Part shown: positions 16,703 through 25,937 of the stretch, piece after piece
Layout: every line of letters starts with the position of its first letter
How positions within the stretch are numbered: position 1 is the first letter of the stretch
Origin: CBFHTC01 sp965658815
Lineage (GTDB): Bacteria > Pseudomonadota > Alphaproteobacteria > Rickettsiales > Rickettsiaceae
Assembly (NCBI GenBank): GCA_965658815.1
Contig: CBFHTC010000004.1
Coordinates: forward strand, 1-44,220
DNA: 44,220 nt
Reading direction: 5' to 3'
Notes under the pieces: generated by a model
Told to the model about the DNA's origin: nothing
The model's database searches: none
What the model saw: the letters and a program-made list of their open reading frames with translations, nothing else
Made by a program: the position numbers and the translations under genes

Positions 16703-17797
16703 ATGACTGGAGTATATATTCATTGGCCTTTTTGTATAAAAAAATGTCCATATTGCGATTTTAACTCTCATGTTGTTCGTACAATAGATCAAAAAGTATG
16801 GCTTAAGCATTATTTAAAAGATTTAAATGATTATGAAGATGATTATAAAGATAAAAAAATAGAAACATTGTTTTTTGGCGGAGGTACTCCTTCTTTAATG
16901 AGCGCCAATACTGTTGAAAACATTATCGATAAGTTAAATTTATCTTCAGATGTTGAAATTACTTTAGAGGTAAATCCTAGCTTTGTAGAAAGCAAATATT
17001 TACAAGACTTTAAAATAGCTGGAGTTAATAGATTATCAATAGGCGTTCAGTCTTTTAGAGATGAAAATTTAAAATTTTTACAAAGAGTTCATTCTGCTCA
17101 AGAGGCTATTTCTGTTATAGAAAAAACGTCGAATATATTTAATAATTTCTCTTTTGATTTAATCTATGGGCTTCATAATGATAATTTAGCAAAATGGAAA
17201 GAGGATTTAGATTTTGCTTTATCTTTTATGCCAAATCATATTTCGTTATATCAACTTTCAATTGAAGAAAATACTAAATTTAAAAAGCTTTATGATTTAG
17301 GGCGGTTAAAAGTTTTAGATGATGATACTTCGGTAGATTTATATCAATATACAGAGCAATTTTTACGATCAAAAAATATTTTACAATATGAGGTTTCAAA
17401 TTATGCAAAAAAAGGTTTTGAAAGTAAGCATAATTTAAAGTATTGGAATTATGAGGAATATTTAGGTTATGGCCCCGGCGCTCATAGCCGCATTCATACA
17501 GAAAAAGGTGTTTATAGTAGAACTATGGAATCATTGCCTATTAATTGGTTGCGAAATAGGGGAGAGGTAAAGACTTTATTATCAGAGGAGGAGGCTTTTA
17601 AGGAGGCCATGATGATGAGTCTTAGATTGACAAAAGGTATAACCAGGTTTTTAGTAGAAAAATTCAACCAGAGCTGGAGTTTATTTATTGTAAATGCTAA
17701 AAAAGCGGGATTGGTAGTTGAAAATGATAGCGTATTTGTACCTAACTTTATATATTTAAATATATACCTTGTTGAATTAATCAATCTATATAATTAA
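16703..17797 (+). CDS. hemW: HemW, radical SAM heme chaperone
   Basis: A 364-aa radical SAM protein. The cluster-binding CxxxCxxC is at residues 11-18 (FCIKKCPYCDF), followed by FFGGGTPSLM, EVNPSF and GVQSF as in the HemN/HemW family. The start YIHWPFC places the first cysteine about ten residues in, typical for HemW, a heme carrier, and not for the longer HemN oxidase. Often annotated as oxygen-independent coproporphyrinogen III oxidase; that activity is doubtful for HemW. Confidence 0.88.
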   Translation: MTGVYIHWPFCIKKCPYCDFNSHVVRTIDQKVWLKHYLKDLNDYEDDYKDKKIETLFFGGGTPSLMSANTVENIIDKLNLSSDVEITLEVNPSFVESKYLQDFKIAGVNRLSIGVQSFRDENLKFLQRVHSAQEAISVIEKTSNIFNNFSFDLIYGLHNDNLAKWKEDLDFALSFMPNHISLYQLSIEENTKFKKLYDLGRLKVLDDDTSVDLYQYTEQFLRSKNILQYEVSNYAKKGFESKHNLKYWNYEEYLGYGPGAHSRIHTEKGVYSRTMESLPINWLRNRGEVKTLLSEEEAFKEAMMMSLRLTKGITRFLVEKFNQSWSLFIVNAKKAGLVVENDSVFVPNFIYLNIYLVELINLYN

Positions 17798-17813
17798 TAA
17801 TATATTATATCAT

Positions 17814-20520
17814 TTGATTTTCAATATTGACTTAAAGACTATTCGTGATATGATCATAATATACTTCACCAATAGAATAATGCTCAAAGATATGTGTCAA
17901 TGGTTTTTTAGGAGTGCAACTGCTACTGGTCAATGGCTTTTTAGGAGTGCAACTGCTACTGGTCAATGGCTTTTTAGGAGTGCAACTGCAACTGCTACTG
18001 GTCAATGGGTTTTTAGCAGTGCAACTGCTGCTATATTTAAACTTTACATATCTTTTAGTAAATTCGACAACAAGGGAACAAAGAAGTTATTACAAGACAT
18101 AGATCTACAACCAATATTATTTAATTCTATAAATGATAAAAATATTAATTTAAATATTATATTCAAAATAGGTTCAAATTCATTTTCGAAAATTATGGAT
18201 TTGTTTCTGTTTAATAAATCTGATAAAGGTATATCTAATTTAATTGATAACACTAAAATTTTTGTTAGAATTTTTGCTGGAGAATGGGCACAGCAATTAC
18301 TTTCAGTAATAGATATTCGAGAAAAATTTATGTCATTAAAGCCCGAAACAAAGANNNNNNNNNNNNNNNNNNNNNNNNNNNNNNNNNNNNNNNNNNNNNN
18401 NNNNNNNNNNNNNNNNNNNNNNNNNNNNNNNNNNNNNNNNNNNNNNNNNNNNNNCGTTATTACGAAAGCCGATCACAAATCTAGCATTAATATTAAAAAG
18501 TGACAATATTGATTTAAAGAAAATTATATCGAAAATAGGTGAAGGTTCATTTAAGGAAATTATAGCTTTGTTTATATCTGAACCTGATGAAGGTATACCT
18601 AATTTAATTGATAAAATTAAAAGTTTTGCTGATGAAAAGAATTCTGGAGAATGGGCACAGCAATTACTTTCAGTAATAGATATTCGAGAAAAATTTATGT
18701 CATTAAAACCCGAAACAAAGACGTTATTACGAAAGCCGATCACAAATCTAGCATTAATATTAAAAAGTGACAATATTGATTTAAAGAAAATTATATCGGA
18801 AATAGGTGAAGGTTCATTTAAGGAAATTATAGCTTTGTTTATGTTTAATGAATCTGATACAGGTATACGTAATTTAATTGATAAAATTAAAAATTTTGCT
18901 GCTGCAAACGCTGAACAAAAATGGGGAGAGCAATTACTTTCAGCAATAGATATTCTAAAAGAATTTAGGAAATTACCAGACGAAACAAAGAAATTATTAC
19001 AAGAGCCGATCACAAACCTTCCAGCATCAATATTATCTAATTATATAAGAGGTGAAAATATTAATTTAAATGATATTATATCGAAAATAGGTCCAGATTC
19101 ATTTAAGAAAATTATAGAGTTGTTTATGTTTAATGAATCTGATACAGGTATACGTAATTTAATTGATAAAATTAGAATTTTTGCTGAGCATTCTTCAATT
19201 GAAGCAACAGAAAACAAATTACTTTCAGTAATTAAAAAAATACAATCAGCAATAACTAGTATTCAATCTATAAATCAAAAAATACCTTTGCAGCGGTTTT
19301 TGTGTGATTCTATACCTCTATTAGAAATTTCAATTTCAAATTATACTGATATCAAGATAGGCAATATATATCAATTATTGTGTAAGATATTTAATGATCG
19401 TAGCGGTAAATTTAATATAGAACTTTTTAAGACTATGTGCAAATTTATTCTATCGTATGAAAATCATCCCCAAGATTTTTTAAAAAAATTCCTTTTTCAG
19501 TATAGTAGCTTATTGGGTGGGGTAAAACATTTAATCGAGGAGATCGATCAGAATAATATCGCAGGTCTAAAACCCTACTTTTTAGAATTATCTAATTTTG
19601 CAAGTCATTGTCTTTATCACTTAGACCGTGCTAATGATGACACATCATTTCATAATATTATAAACAATAGTTTTTCTACAAGAAAAGATAAAGTAACTTG
19701 TGATGATACTAAGAAGATTGATGAATTTATAACAATTAATGAAACTCCGATTAAGTCTTTTTTAATATATAGTAATATACTCTATAACTTTATACCTAGT
19801 AATAATCATAAAGAAATTTTCAAATCAATCTTACTTGGTTTGTTAACAATATATAAACAAGAATTAGAGACATTGCAGAGAGGAGGTAAGCTTTCTTTTT
19901 TTAAAGCAATAGATGGCCTGCTTGCTTTTTTGGAGCAACAAATACAAGAACAAAATTCAAGGTCAGACTTCAGTGCAATAATACAAGAACAAAATTCAAC
20001 GTCAGACTCCAGTGCAATAATACAAGAACAAAATTCAACGTCAGACTTCAGTGCAATAATCGATATAGCTCCACAATTGTCAATGCTAATCAATAAAGAC
20101 GGGATCGTAAATACATTGTTAAGGAATAAAGAGTTGGCCGTAAGTTTGTTTTTGCATTACGCTCTAAATGTAGAGCCGGAGATTTTAAACCCAGATATGT
20201 ATAATAAACTAAGCATAATAGACCCGAAGCAAGAGAAGGCTTTAATAAAAAAAATCAAAGATTTGAATTTTTTAATAGAAGCGGTTAATAATATAGGAAA
20301 AGATTTGAGATCTGAGAATTTTTCAGAGGAATATCGCACACCTGAGTATAAAGAATATATGAATATTACTTTAAGCGATACATTATTCCAGGTTTTGTCT
20401 ATGATATTTATTGTCTCTAGTGCGTTTTTAAACATAGCGGATGCTATTGAAGAAAATACATCGCAAGATAATATATCCGATTTGCATATAGTCGATCTTC
20501 CACTTTATATTTCACCTTAA
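17814..20520 (+). CDS. Large repeat protein, unknown, interrupted by an assembly gap
   Basis: Two frames appear here, split by 100 Ns. With the Ns removed they are in the same frame and form one gene of about 868 codons from the TTG at 17814 (ATG at 17850 or 17880 are alternative starts). In order: a short N-terminus, four copies of a QWLFRSATATG-type repeat, at least four units of about 89 residues (each with GEWAQQLLSVIDIREKF, LLRKPITNL, NIDLKKIIS, IGEGSFKEIIALF, GIRNLIDKIKNFA), a long unrelated helical region, three copies of IQEQNSTSDFSAI, and a hydrophobic segment near the end (LFQVLSMIFIVSSAFLNIA). No known family. Repeat expansion at three scales suggests a surface or secreted host-interaction protein (inference). 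Confidence 0.72.
17898..18032 (+). repeat. 33-bp tandem repeat, four copies
   Basis: Units of 33 bp encode QWLFRSATATG; the third unit carries an internal 6-bp ACTGCA duplication (39 bp) and the fourth has diverged (QWVFSSATAA). All are in frame. Confidence 0.88.
18055..19260 (+). repeat. Long tandem repeat of 267-270 bp units
   Basis: Four or more units of 89-90 codons. The units starting at 18455 and 18722 are nearly identical over their first 120 bases, and the segment 18279-18354 is nearly identical to 18646-18721. The first and last units have diverged. Recent unit duplication explains why the assembly broke here. Confidence 0.85.
18355..18454. other. 100-N scaffold gap
   Basis: Exactly 100 Ns, the usual placeholder for unknown length. 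Left flank ends CCGAAACAAAGA and right flank starts CGTTATTACG; the same two strings are directly joined at 18710-18731. The true content is therefore likely zero or a whole number of repeat units. Confidence 0.95.
19942..20058 (+). repeat. 39-bp tandem repeat, three copies
   Basis: Three adjacent 39-bp units encode IQEQNSTSDFSAI with one or two base changes between them. In frame inside the large repeat gene. Confidence 0.9.
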
Positions 20521-20577
20521 TTTAAGAATTTTTTTAAGTCACCAGAAGGCAAGACAAAAAAATTATAAATTATTGAG

Positions 20578-20606
20578 TTGACATGATATCTAAAAAATGA
20601 TAAGAT
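20578..20606 (+). promoter_or_regulatory. Promoter of tRNA-Ile
   Basis: TTGACA (20578-20583), 17-bp spacer, TAAGAT (20601-20606), 11 bases before the tRNA. Confidence 0.7.
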
Positions 20607-20617
20607 ATTTGCGTTAA

Positions 20618-20690
20618 GGGCTCTTAGCTCAGTGGTTAGAGCGTACGCCTGATAAGCGTAAGGTCATATGTTCAATTCATATAGGGCCCA
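20618..20690 (+). tRNA. trnI: tRNA-Ile (GAT anticodon)
   Basis: A 73-nt cloverleaf with acceptor stem GGGCTCT/AGGGCCC (one G-U pair), D arm TAGCTCAGTGGTTAGA, anticodon loop CTGATAA giving GAT, and T loop TTCAATT. Discriminator A; CCA not encoded. A run of T follows (20694-20701) and may end transcription. The gene stands alone, not inside a ribosomal RNA operon. Confidence 0.93.
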
Positions 20691-20711
20691 CGATTTTTTT
20701 TATAATGATTC

Positions 20712-20740
20712 TTGATTTATATATACTTATTGATTATAAT
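20712..20740 (+). promoter_or_regulatory. Promoter of the tmRNA
   Basis: TTGATT (20712-20717), 17-bp spacer, TATAAT (20735-20740), immediately before a non-coding region with tmRNA features. Confidence 0.6.
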
Positions 20741-20746
20741 AATCAT

Positions 20747-21090
20747 GACGATTATGTCGTCTATAGCAATATAAACAAGTATAATAAAATATCAATTTCG
20801 GACTCGAGGGCGGCACTCGACATCTCCACCAAATGGGGATGAAGTAAGCTTAGACGGAGTTAAATAAAAATTATACTTTTGCTAGGTTGAATATCCTTAA
20901 ATTCGTTAAAATAAATGCAGAAAAAAATGCAACCGAAGTAGCAAAGGAAGGTCTGTCCTCTATTAATAATTTAATAGCAGTAGATAAGAATAACTTTTTA
21001 GGTAATATAGCATGCATGAGCCCGTGATAGTGCTACCGAGCTAATACTTTGGAAGGAGTATAATCTATTAACTCCTGAGTATATCATTTA
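20747..21090 (+). ncRNA. ssrA: tmRNA, circularly permuted (two-piece type)
   Basis: The acceptor piece ends ATTTCGGACTCGAGG... with a 5-bp T-type stem (20804-20808 with 20816-20820), the strand CATCTCC (20821-20827), discriminator A and encoded CCA (20829-20831). Three bases later GGGGATG (20835-20841) pairs with CATCTCC to give a 7-bp acceptor stem, and the following GAAGTAAGCTTAGACGG resembles the 5' end of tmRNA (E. coli GATTCTGGATTCGACGG). The 3' half therefore precedes the 5' half, the layout of alphaproteobacterial tmRNA. A candidate resume codon GCA is at 20917 with an open frame of 36 codons to a stop at 21025; this tag is unusually long. A hairpin at about 21075-21115 may be the terminator; the 3' limit is uncertain. 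SmpB is encoded at 7704. Confidence 0.72.
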
Positions 21091-21217
21091 CATAATAATA
21101 TACTCGTTTAGAAATTTGTAATAATTGTATAAAAATCTTGTTTATTTAAAAAACTATTGACTGAGTCTTGTTAAATTGAAATATATGTAGTAGTATCTTA
21201 AAAAATATTTGTCGATA

Positions 21218-22618
21218 ATGAGTTCAATTTTAAATACTTTAGAAAAATTTAAAACGCAAGAATTGACCGTTGAAGAATTTTTGACTGATAAAATAGAAAT
21301 TGCAAAAAAAAATGATCATTTAAATTGTTTTATTACTAAAACTTTTGAGCAAGCTTTAAAGCAGGCTAAGAAATCTGATATAAAATATAAAAATGGTACT
21401 AATAGGCGATTAGAAGGTATACCAATTGCAATTAAAGATATATTTTGTACTAAAAATATTTTAACAACCGCGGGATCCAAAGTGCTACATAACTTTGTGC
21501 CTCCTTATGAGTCTCATGTAACAAACTTACTACAAAATCAAGCCGGGGCGATATCGATAGGAAAGCTAAATATGGATGAATTTGCTATGGGATCTTCAAA
21601 TGAAACTTCATATTTTGGATCAGTAAAAAATCCGTTAGATATAAACAAATCACCGGGTGGAAGTTCTGGTGGAAGCTCTGCCGCTGTTGCGGCAAATATA
21701 TGTCATGCTGCATTGGGCACTGATACAGGAGGATCAATTCGTCAGCCCGCATCTTTTACAGGAGTAGTGGGTATTAAGCCTACATATGGACGATGTTCAC
21801 GATATGGTATGATATCATTTGCTAGTTCATTAGATCAAGCTGGAGTCTTAGCAAATTCGGTTGAAGATGCTCAAATTATTTTAGATGAAATGTCCTCTGT
21901 CTATGATTTTCGTGATACCACTTCCTTTCAATCTTCAAATAAAATCATAAGTCATGTCCTAGAAAAAGATATTGTTGTCGGTCTGCCGATTCATATACTT
22001 GAAAAAAATAAAGATGGCCAATTTATCATTGATTTTTTTAAAAGGCATTTTACCGTTAAAGACATAACCTTGAAGCACGCTCATTTAGGAGTGGCCGCAT
22101 ATTATATTGTAGCTTCATCTGAAGCCAGCTCTAATTTGGCTAGATATGATGGCATAAGATATGGATACCAAAAAGATCTTAAATCAAAAAATCTATTTGA
22201 TTTATATTCAAATAATAGAGAATTTGGAGAAGAGGTTAAAAGGCGTATTATGTTAGGAACTCATGTCCTTTCTGCTGGTTTTCAGGATACTTATTATTTA
22301 AAAGCTCAGAAAATTCGTAGATTGATTGCAAATGACTTTATTGATTCTTTTAACAAAGTTGATTTTGTAGTCACTCCTACTACATCAGATGTTGCTTTTG
22401 ATTTAAACTCAATTGTAAATCCTGTTGATATGTATTTAAATGATTTGTATACTATTCCAGCTAGTTTGGCCGGAGTGCCGGCTATGTCATTGCCTTATAA
22501 AAAAAAGAACTCTTTACCTTTAGGTATACATATTATAGGAAATTATTGGAAAGAAAGCGAGATGTGTCATTTTGCTAAAAAAGTAGAGCGCTTAATTAAA
22601 ACAGAGGTGGCATCATGA
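21218..22618 (+). CDS. gatA: Glutamyl-tRNA(Gln) amidotransferase subunit A
   Basis: Amidase subunit of GatCAB, which converts Glu-tRNA(Gln) (and Asp-tRNA(Asn)) to the amide form. The Ser-cisSer-Lys triad is visible: K73 in PIAIKD, S149 in SPGGSSGGSSAAVA, S173 in DTGGSIRQPA. I use the ATG at 21218; a TTG three codons earlier is possible. 466 aa, slightly short (about 485). GatC, normally upstream, is not found in this window. A 22-codon ORF and gatB follow with overlapping start and stop codons. Confidence 0.94.
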   Translation: MSSILNTLEKFKTQELTVEEFLTDKIEIAKKNDHLNCFITKTFEQALKQAKKSDIKYKNGTNRRLEGIPIAIKDIFCTKNILTTAGSKVLHNFVPPYESHVTNLLQNQAGAISIGKLNMDEFAMGSSNETSYFGSVKNPLDINKSPGGSSGGSSAAVAANICHAALGTDTGGSIRQPASFTGVVGIKPTYGRCSRYGMISFASSLDQAGVLANSVEDAQIILDEMSSVYDFRDTTSFQSSNKIISHVLEKDIVVGLPIHILEKNKDGQFIIDFFKRHFTVKDITLKHAHLGVAAYYIVASSEASSNLARYDGIRYGYQKDLKSKNLFDLYSNNREFGEEVKRRIMLGTHVLSAGFQDTYYLKAQKIRRLIANDFIDSFNKVDFVVTPTTSDVAFDLNSIVNPVDMYLNDLYTIPASLAGVPAMSLPYKKKNSLPLGIHIIGNYWKESEMCHFAKKVERLIKTEVAS

Positions 22619-22683
22619 TAGATTCTATAAATCAATGCTTGCATGAAAAAGTCGATAAATTAATAGTAAAAGAGGTATTATAA
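22615..22683 (+). CDS. 22-codon micro-ORF bridging gatA and gatB
   Basis: An ATG overlaps the gatA stop (ATGA) and its TAA overlaps the gatB ATG (TAATG). The peptide is MIDSINQCLHEKVDKLIVKE plus VL. Exact end-to-end overlap on both sides suggests it is translated and couples gatA to gatB. It has no recognisable domain; it could be a relic of another gene. Confidence 0.4.
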   Translation: MIDSINQCLHEKVDKLIVKEVL

Positions 22684-24113
22684 TGATAATTTCAAGACAT
22701 TTTAAAGAGTGGGAATATGTTATTGGTTTAGAGATTCACGCTCAGCTAAATACTAATAGTAAGATGTTCTCAAGTTCTGTTAATAAACCTGGAGAAATTC
22801 CAAATTATAACGTCTCCGTAATCGATGCTTCTATTCCTGGAACTTTGCCATCTCTAAATAAGAAATGTTTAGAATTATCTATTCGAGCGGGGTTGGGATT
22901 AAACTGTACGATTAATAAATTTTCAGAGTTTGATAGAAAGCATTATTTCTATCCAGATTTACCAAATGGATATCAAATCACACAATTTTATCATCCAATT
23001 GCTACAAAGGGCTATATTATTATTGATAATCAAAAAATACGTATTAATAGAATTCACATGGAAAACGATGCCGGCAAAAGTATTCATGAAAAAAATTTTA
23101 GTTTAATTGATTTAAATCGTGCTGGAGTCGGATTAATTGAAATTGTAACAGAACCCGATATTACAACTCCTGCATTGGCGGCAAAAACTGTTAAAGAAAT
23201 TAGAAACATTTTAAAATCTTTAGATGTCTGTGTTGGAGATTTAGAAAAAGGCACTCTTCGATGTGATGCAAATGTTTCGGTTAGATTGGCTAAATCAACA
23301 GAGCTTGGAAATCGATGTGAAATTAAAAATGTTAATTCATACCAAAATATTGAGAAAGCAATTATATATGAAGCAAATAGACAAATAGATTTGATTGTAA
23401 AAGGTGAAAAAATTCGCCAATCCACTATGTTGTTCAATGATGCCACAGGAGAAACTTCTGTTATGAGAGAAAAAGAAAATTTAGATGATTATAGATATTT
23501 TAGAGAGCCAGATCTTCCTTCAATTGTGATCGATCAAAATTATATTAATCAAATTGAACAAGATATGCCTGAAGTTTTATCACATAAAGTCAATAGATAT
23601 ATGACTCAGTATAAATTGACAGAATATGAATCACAAATTATTGCATCTAATAAGTATACATCAAAGTATTTTGAAGATATAGCCGCAGAATTTGATAACT
23701 ATAGCTTGATATCATCCTGGATGGTTGGTGAGTTATTTAGTCTCTTAAATAAATATCAAATAGAGTTTAAAAATAATACTATTTCAAGCCACAACTTTTT
23801 AGAACTTTTGCAAATGATAGATTCTCAAAAAATATCAGGAAAGATTGGAAAATCTGTTTTAAAATATATGTACGAAGAAAAAAAATCTCCTAATCTAATT
23901 GTTCAAGAAAAAAAATTAGAGCAGATTACAGACCAAAAAATTTTAACTTCTATTATCTCAGAAGTAGTTGATGAAAATAAAAAAATTGTATTCGATTTTA
24001 AATCTGGAAAACAAAAAGCATTTGTTAGTTTGATAGGTCTTATTATGAAAAAAAGTCAAGGTAAAGCAAATCCTCAATTGGCAAATGAGATTTTACTTAA
24101 ACTTATCTCATAA
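22683..24113 (+). CDS. gatB: Glutamyl-tRNA(Gln) amidotransferase subunit B
   Basis: tRNA-binding and kinase subunit of GatCAB. Matches include VIGLEIHAQL near residue 14, FDRKHYFYPDLPNGYQITQF, HMENDAGKSIHE, GTLRCDANVSVR and EIKNVNSYQNIEKAI, then a C-terminal helical and YqeY-type tail. 476 aa, normal length. Translationally coupled to the preceding micro-ORF. Confidence 0.94.
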   Translation: MIISRHFKEWEYVIGLEIHAQLNTNSKMFSSSVNKPGEIPNYNVSVIDASIPGTLPSLNKKCLELSIRAGLGLNCTINKFSEFDRKHYFYPDLPNGYQITQFYHPIATKGYIIIDNQKIRINRIHMENDAGKSIHEKNFSLIDLNRAGVGLIEIVTEPDITTPALAAKTVKEIRNILKSLDVCVGDLEKGTLRCDANVSVRLAKSTELGNRCEIKNVNSYQNIEKAIIYEANRQIDLIVKGEKIRQSTMLFNDATGETSVMREKENLDDYRYFREPDLPSIVIDQNYINQIEQDMPEVLSHKVNRYMTQYKLTEYESQIIASNKYTSKYFEDIAAEFDNYSLISSWMVGELFSLLNKYQIEFKNNTISSHNFLELLQMIDSQKISGKIGKSVLKYMYEEKKSPNLIVQEKKLEQITDQKILTSIISEVVDENKKIVFDFKSGKQKAFVSLIGLIMKKSQGKANPQLANEILLKLIS

Positions 24114-24149
24114 ATATAGTAATTGTTAAAATATAAATCATTAATTGGC

Positions 24150-24178
24150 TTGATTTTTATTTATTTTTAGATTACTAT
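24150..24178 (+). promoter_or_regulatory. Promoter of dut
   Basis: TTGATT (24150-24155), 17-bp spacer, TACTAT (24173-24178), 17 bases before the dut ATG. Confidence 0.4.
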
Positions 24179-24195
24179 GGTCAAAAAAACATTGT

Positions 24196-24624
24196 ATGAA
24201 AATAAAGTTTTATTCGTCTACTAATTATACACCACAGCAAAAAACTTCTGGAAGCGCTGGCTACGATATTACCTCTGCAAAAGATATGACTATCAAACCT
24301 AATGAAAGAGTTATTATTCCTACCGGTTTATATTGTTCTATACCTCAAGGTTATGAAATACAAGTGCGAAATAGGTCAGGTATGTCATATAAAAAGGGTC
24401 TTTTTGTAATACCCGGAACTATTGATAGTGATTATCGAGGCGAAATAGGAGTGATAGCCATGAATATTACCTCTGAAGATTTAAAAATTCAAAAAGATAC
24501 TCGTATTGCTCAAATGATTATTGCTAAATATGAATCATTTTTATTTGAAAAGGTAGAATCTCCTGTTGCTTTAGATAAAACTATAAGAGGCGATCAAGGT
24601 TGGGGTTCTACTGGAATTAATTAA
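24196..24624 (+). CDS. dut: dUTP diphosphatase
   Basis: Hydrolyses dUTP to dUMP, keeping uracil out of DNA and supplying dTMP synthesis. All five trimeric dUTPase motifs are present in order: SAGYDI, VRNRSGMS, GTIDSDYRGEI, RIAQMIIA and RGDQGWGSTG. 142 aa, slightly short. It complements the uracil-DNA glycosylase at 36032. Confidence 0.95.
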   Translation: MKIKFYSSTNYTPQQKTSGSAGYDITSAKDMTIKPNERVIIPTGLYCSIPQGYEIQVRNRSGMSYKKGLFVIPGTIDSDYRGEIGVIAMNITSEDLKIQKDTRIAQMIIAKYESFLFEKVESPVALDKTIRGDQGWGSTGIN

Positions 24625-24656
24625 TCTGTCATATTGTATAATCTTATAAATATTTA

Positions 24657-24685
24657 TTGACTTTTCTATATTTTTTGAATATTAT
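24657..24685 (+). promoter_or_regulatory. Promoter of the PpiD-like gene
   Basis: TTGACT (24657-24662), 17-bp spacer, TATTAT (24680-24685), 21 bases before the start codon. Confidence 0.45.
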
Positions 24686-24706
24686 ATTAGCAAAATTGGT
24701 TTCTCC

Positions 24707-25936
24707 ATGTATAATACATTAAGAGGTTTCATAAGATATTTTATTGTCTATTTGATTATTACTATTATTAGTCTATATGCCTTTTTTACTAAAATATTTA
24801 CAGACGATGATTTAATAGTACATATTGCAAATGAAAGAGGTATTTATAAACAGGATATAAACGCTAATAACTTTCAAGATCTTTTTCGAGCTCATCTCTA
24901 TATTTCTCTAGTGAAATATTTTGATTTTTTTCCATCAAATGACTTTATTAATGAAGCTATTAAAAGCGAAGGAATAGAGTTCTTTAATAAACAAAATAAA
25001 ATTGATATATCCTTATTTAATAAAAATGTTAAGTCGCAAACAAAATACTTTGAAAACAAGAAATATAAATATGCTTTTAGATTCTTTGAAGAAATGTTTA
25101 AAGAAGATTTATTGTATACAGAAAACTCTTATATAAATAAAATTATTTATCAGTATTTTTATGAGATTCGTCAATATAAATATATAGAAATTGATTATAT
25201 CAAAAATATAAAATATACAGAAGAAGAAATAGCTCACATTTATCATAATAATAAAGATACTTTTTTAGCAAATTCTCATTATAAAATAAAATATCTTCTA
25301 TTAGATGAAAAACTTTATCCCTTAATTCAAGAAGATATAGCCTTAGGTTTAAATATATCTAAAATTGCAGAGAAATATAATGCTCGTTTAGAGGAAGATA
25401 TATTAAATGCAGAAAATAATCTTTTATTATCTCAGATGGACTTGCAGGCTTCTTCAGATAACAAAATTAAACTTATTTTGTATAGTGATTTTGTTGCAGA
25501 AAGATATCAAACTTTAGACGAAGCTAAAAACTCTATCATTCAAAATTATATTGTTCCGAAAGCATTGGAAAGTGTTAGGCAAGATTTAAAGATTTTTACC
25601 AATCAAACAGCATCAAATTTTTTGGAAAATGGTATTAAATATAAATATGATATTAAAGAATTAACTTATAAAAATTATGATTCCGTTGATCAAGACTCTA
25701 TTTTCTTTGATAACAATTATTATCTTATCTCTCTTATGTTAAATAAATCTAGTGATATTATTTTATTTAATAATAAATTATACGTCTTTCTATTAGAGTC
25801 TATATCCGATAATGATGAGATTATTCAAAATAACAATCTATCTTATACGCCCAAGATGACAGATGCTTTATTGAATTTCATTATTAAAGAAAAAAATGTT
25901 ATTATTAAAGACAAAAATCTTATACTTAAAAAATAA
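24707..25936 (+). CDS. PpiD/SurA-like periplasmic chaperone
   Basis: A 409-aa protein with one N-terminal membrane segment (residues about 8-28) and a long periplasmic helical domain. The region YTEEEIAHIYHNNKDTFLA followed by a beta strand HYKIKYLLL, and TLDEAKNSIIQNYIVPKALE, match the layout of PpiD-type chaperones, which help outer-membrane and periplasmic proteins fold. The parvulin isomerase domain is not recognisable, so it is probably chaperone-only. It is convergent with serS, one base apart. Family assignment is tentative. Confidence 0.55.
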   Translation: MYNTLRGFIRYFIVYLIITIISLYAFFTKIFTDDDLIVHIANERGIYKQDINANNFQDLFRAHLYISLVKYFDFFPSNDFINEAIKSEGIEFFNKQNKIDISLFNKNVKSQTKYFENKKYKYAFRFFEEMFKEDLLYTENSYINKIIYQYFYEIRQYKYIEIDYIKNIKYTEEEIAHIYHNNKDTFLANSHYKIKYLLLDEKLYPLIQEDIALGLNISKIAEKYNARLEEDILNAENNLLLSQMDLQASSDNKIKLILYSDFVAERYQTLDEAKNSIIQNYIVPKALESVRQDLKIFTNQTASNFLENGIKYKYDIKELTYKNYDSVDQDSIFFDNNYYLISLMLNKSSDIILFNNKLYVFLLESISDNDEIIQNNNLSYTPKMTDALLNFIIKEKNVIIKDKNLILKK

Positions 25937-25937
25937 A

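Noticed and set aside
18336..19013. Minus-strand frame across the assembly gap
   Set aside because: It reads through Ns and is antisense to the 89-residue repeat units, whose plus-strand frame is consistent across all copies.
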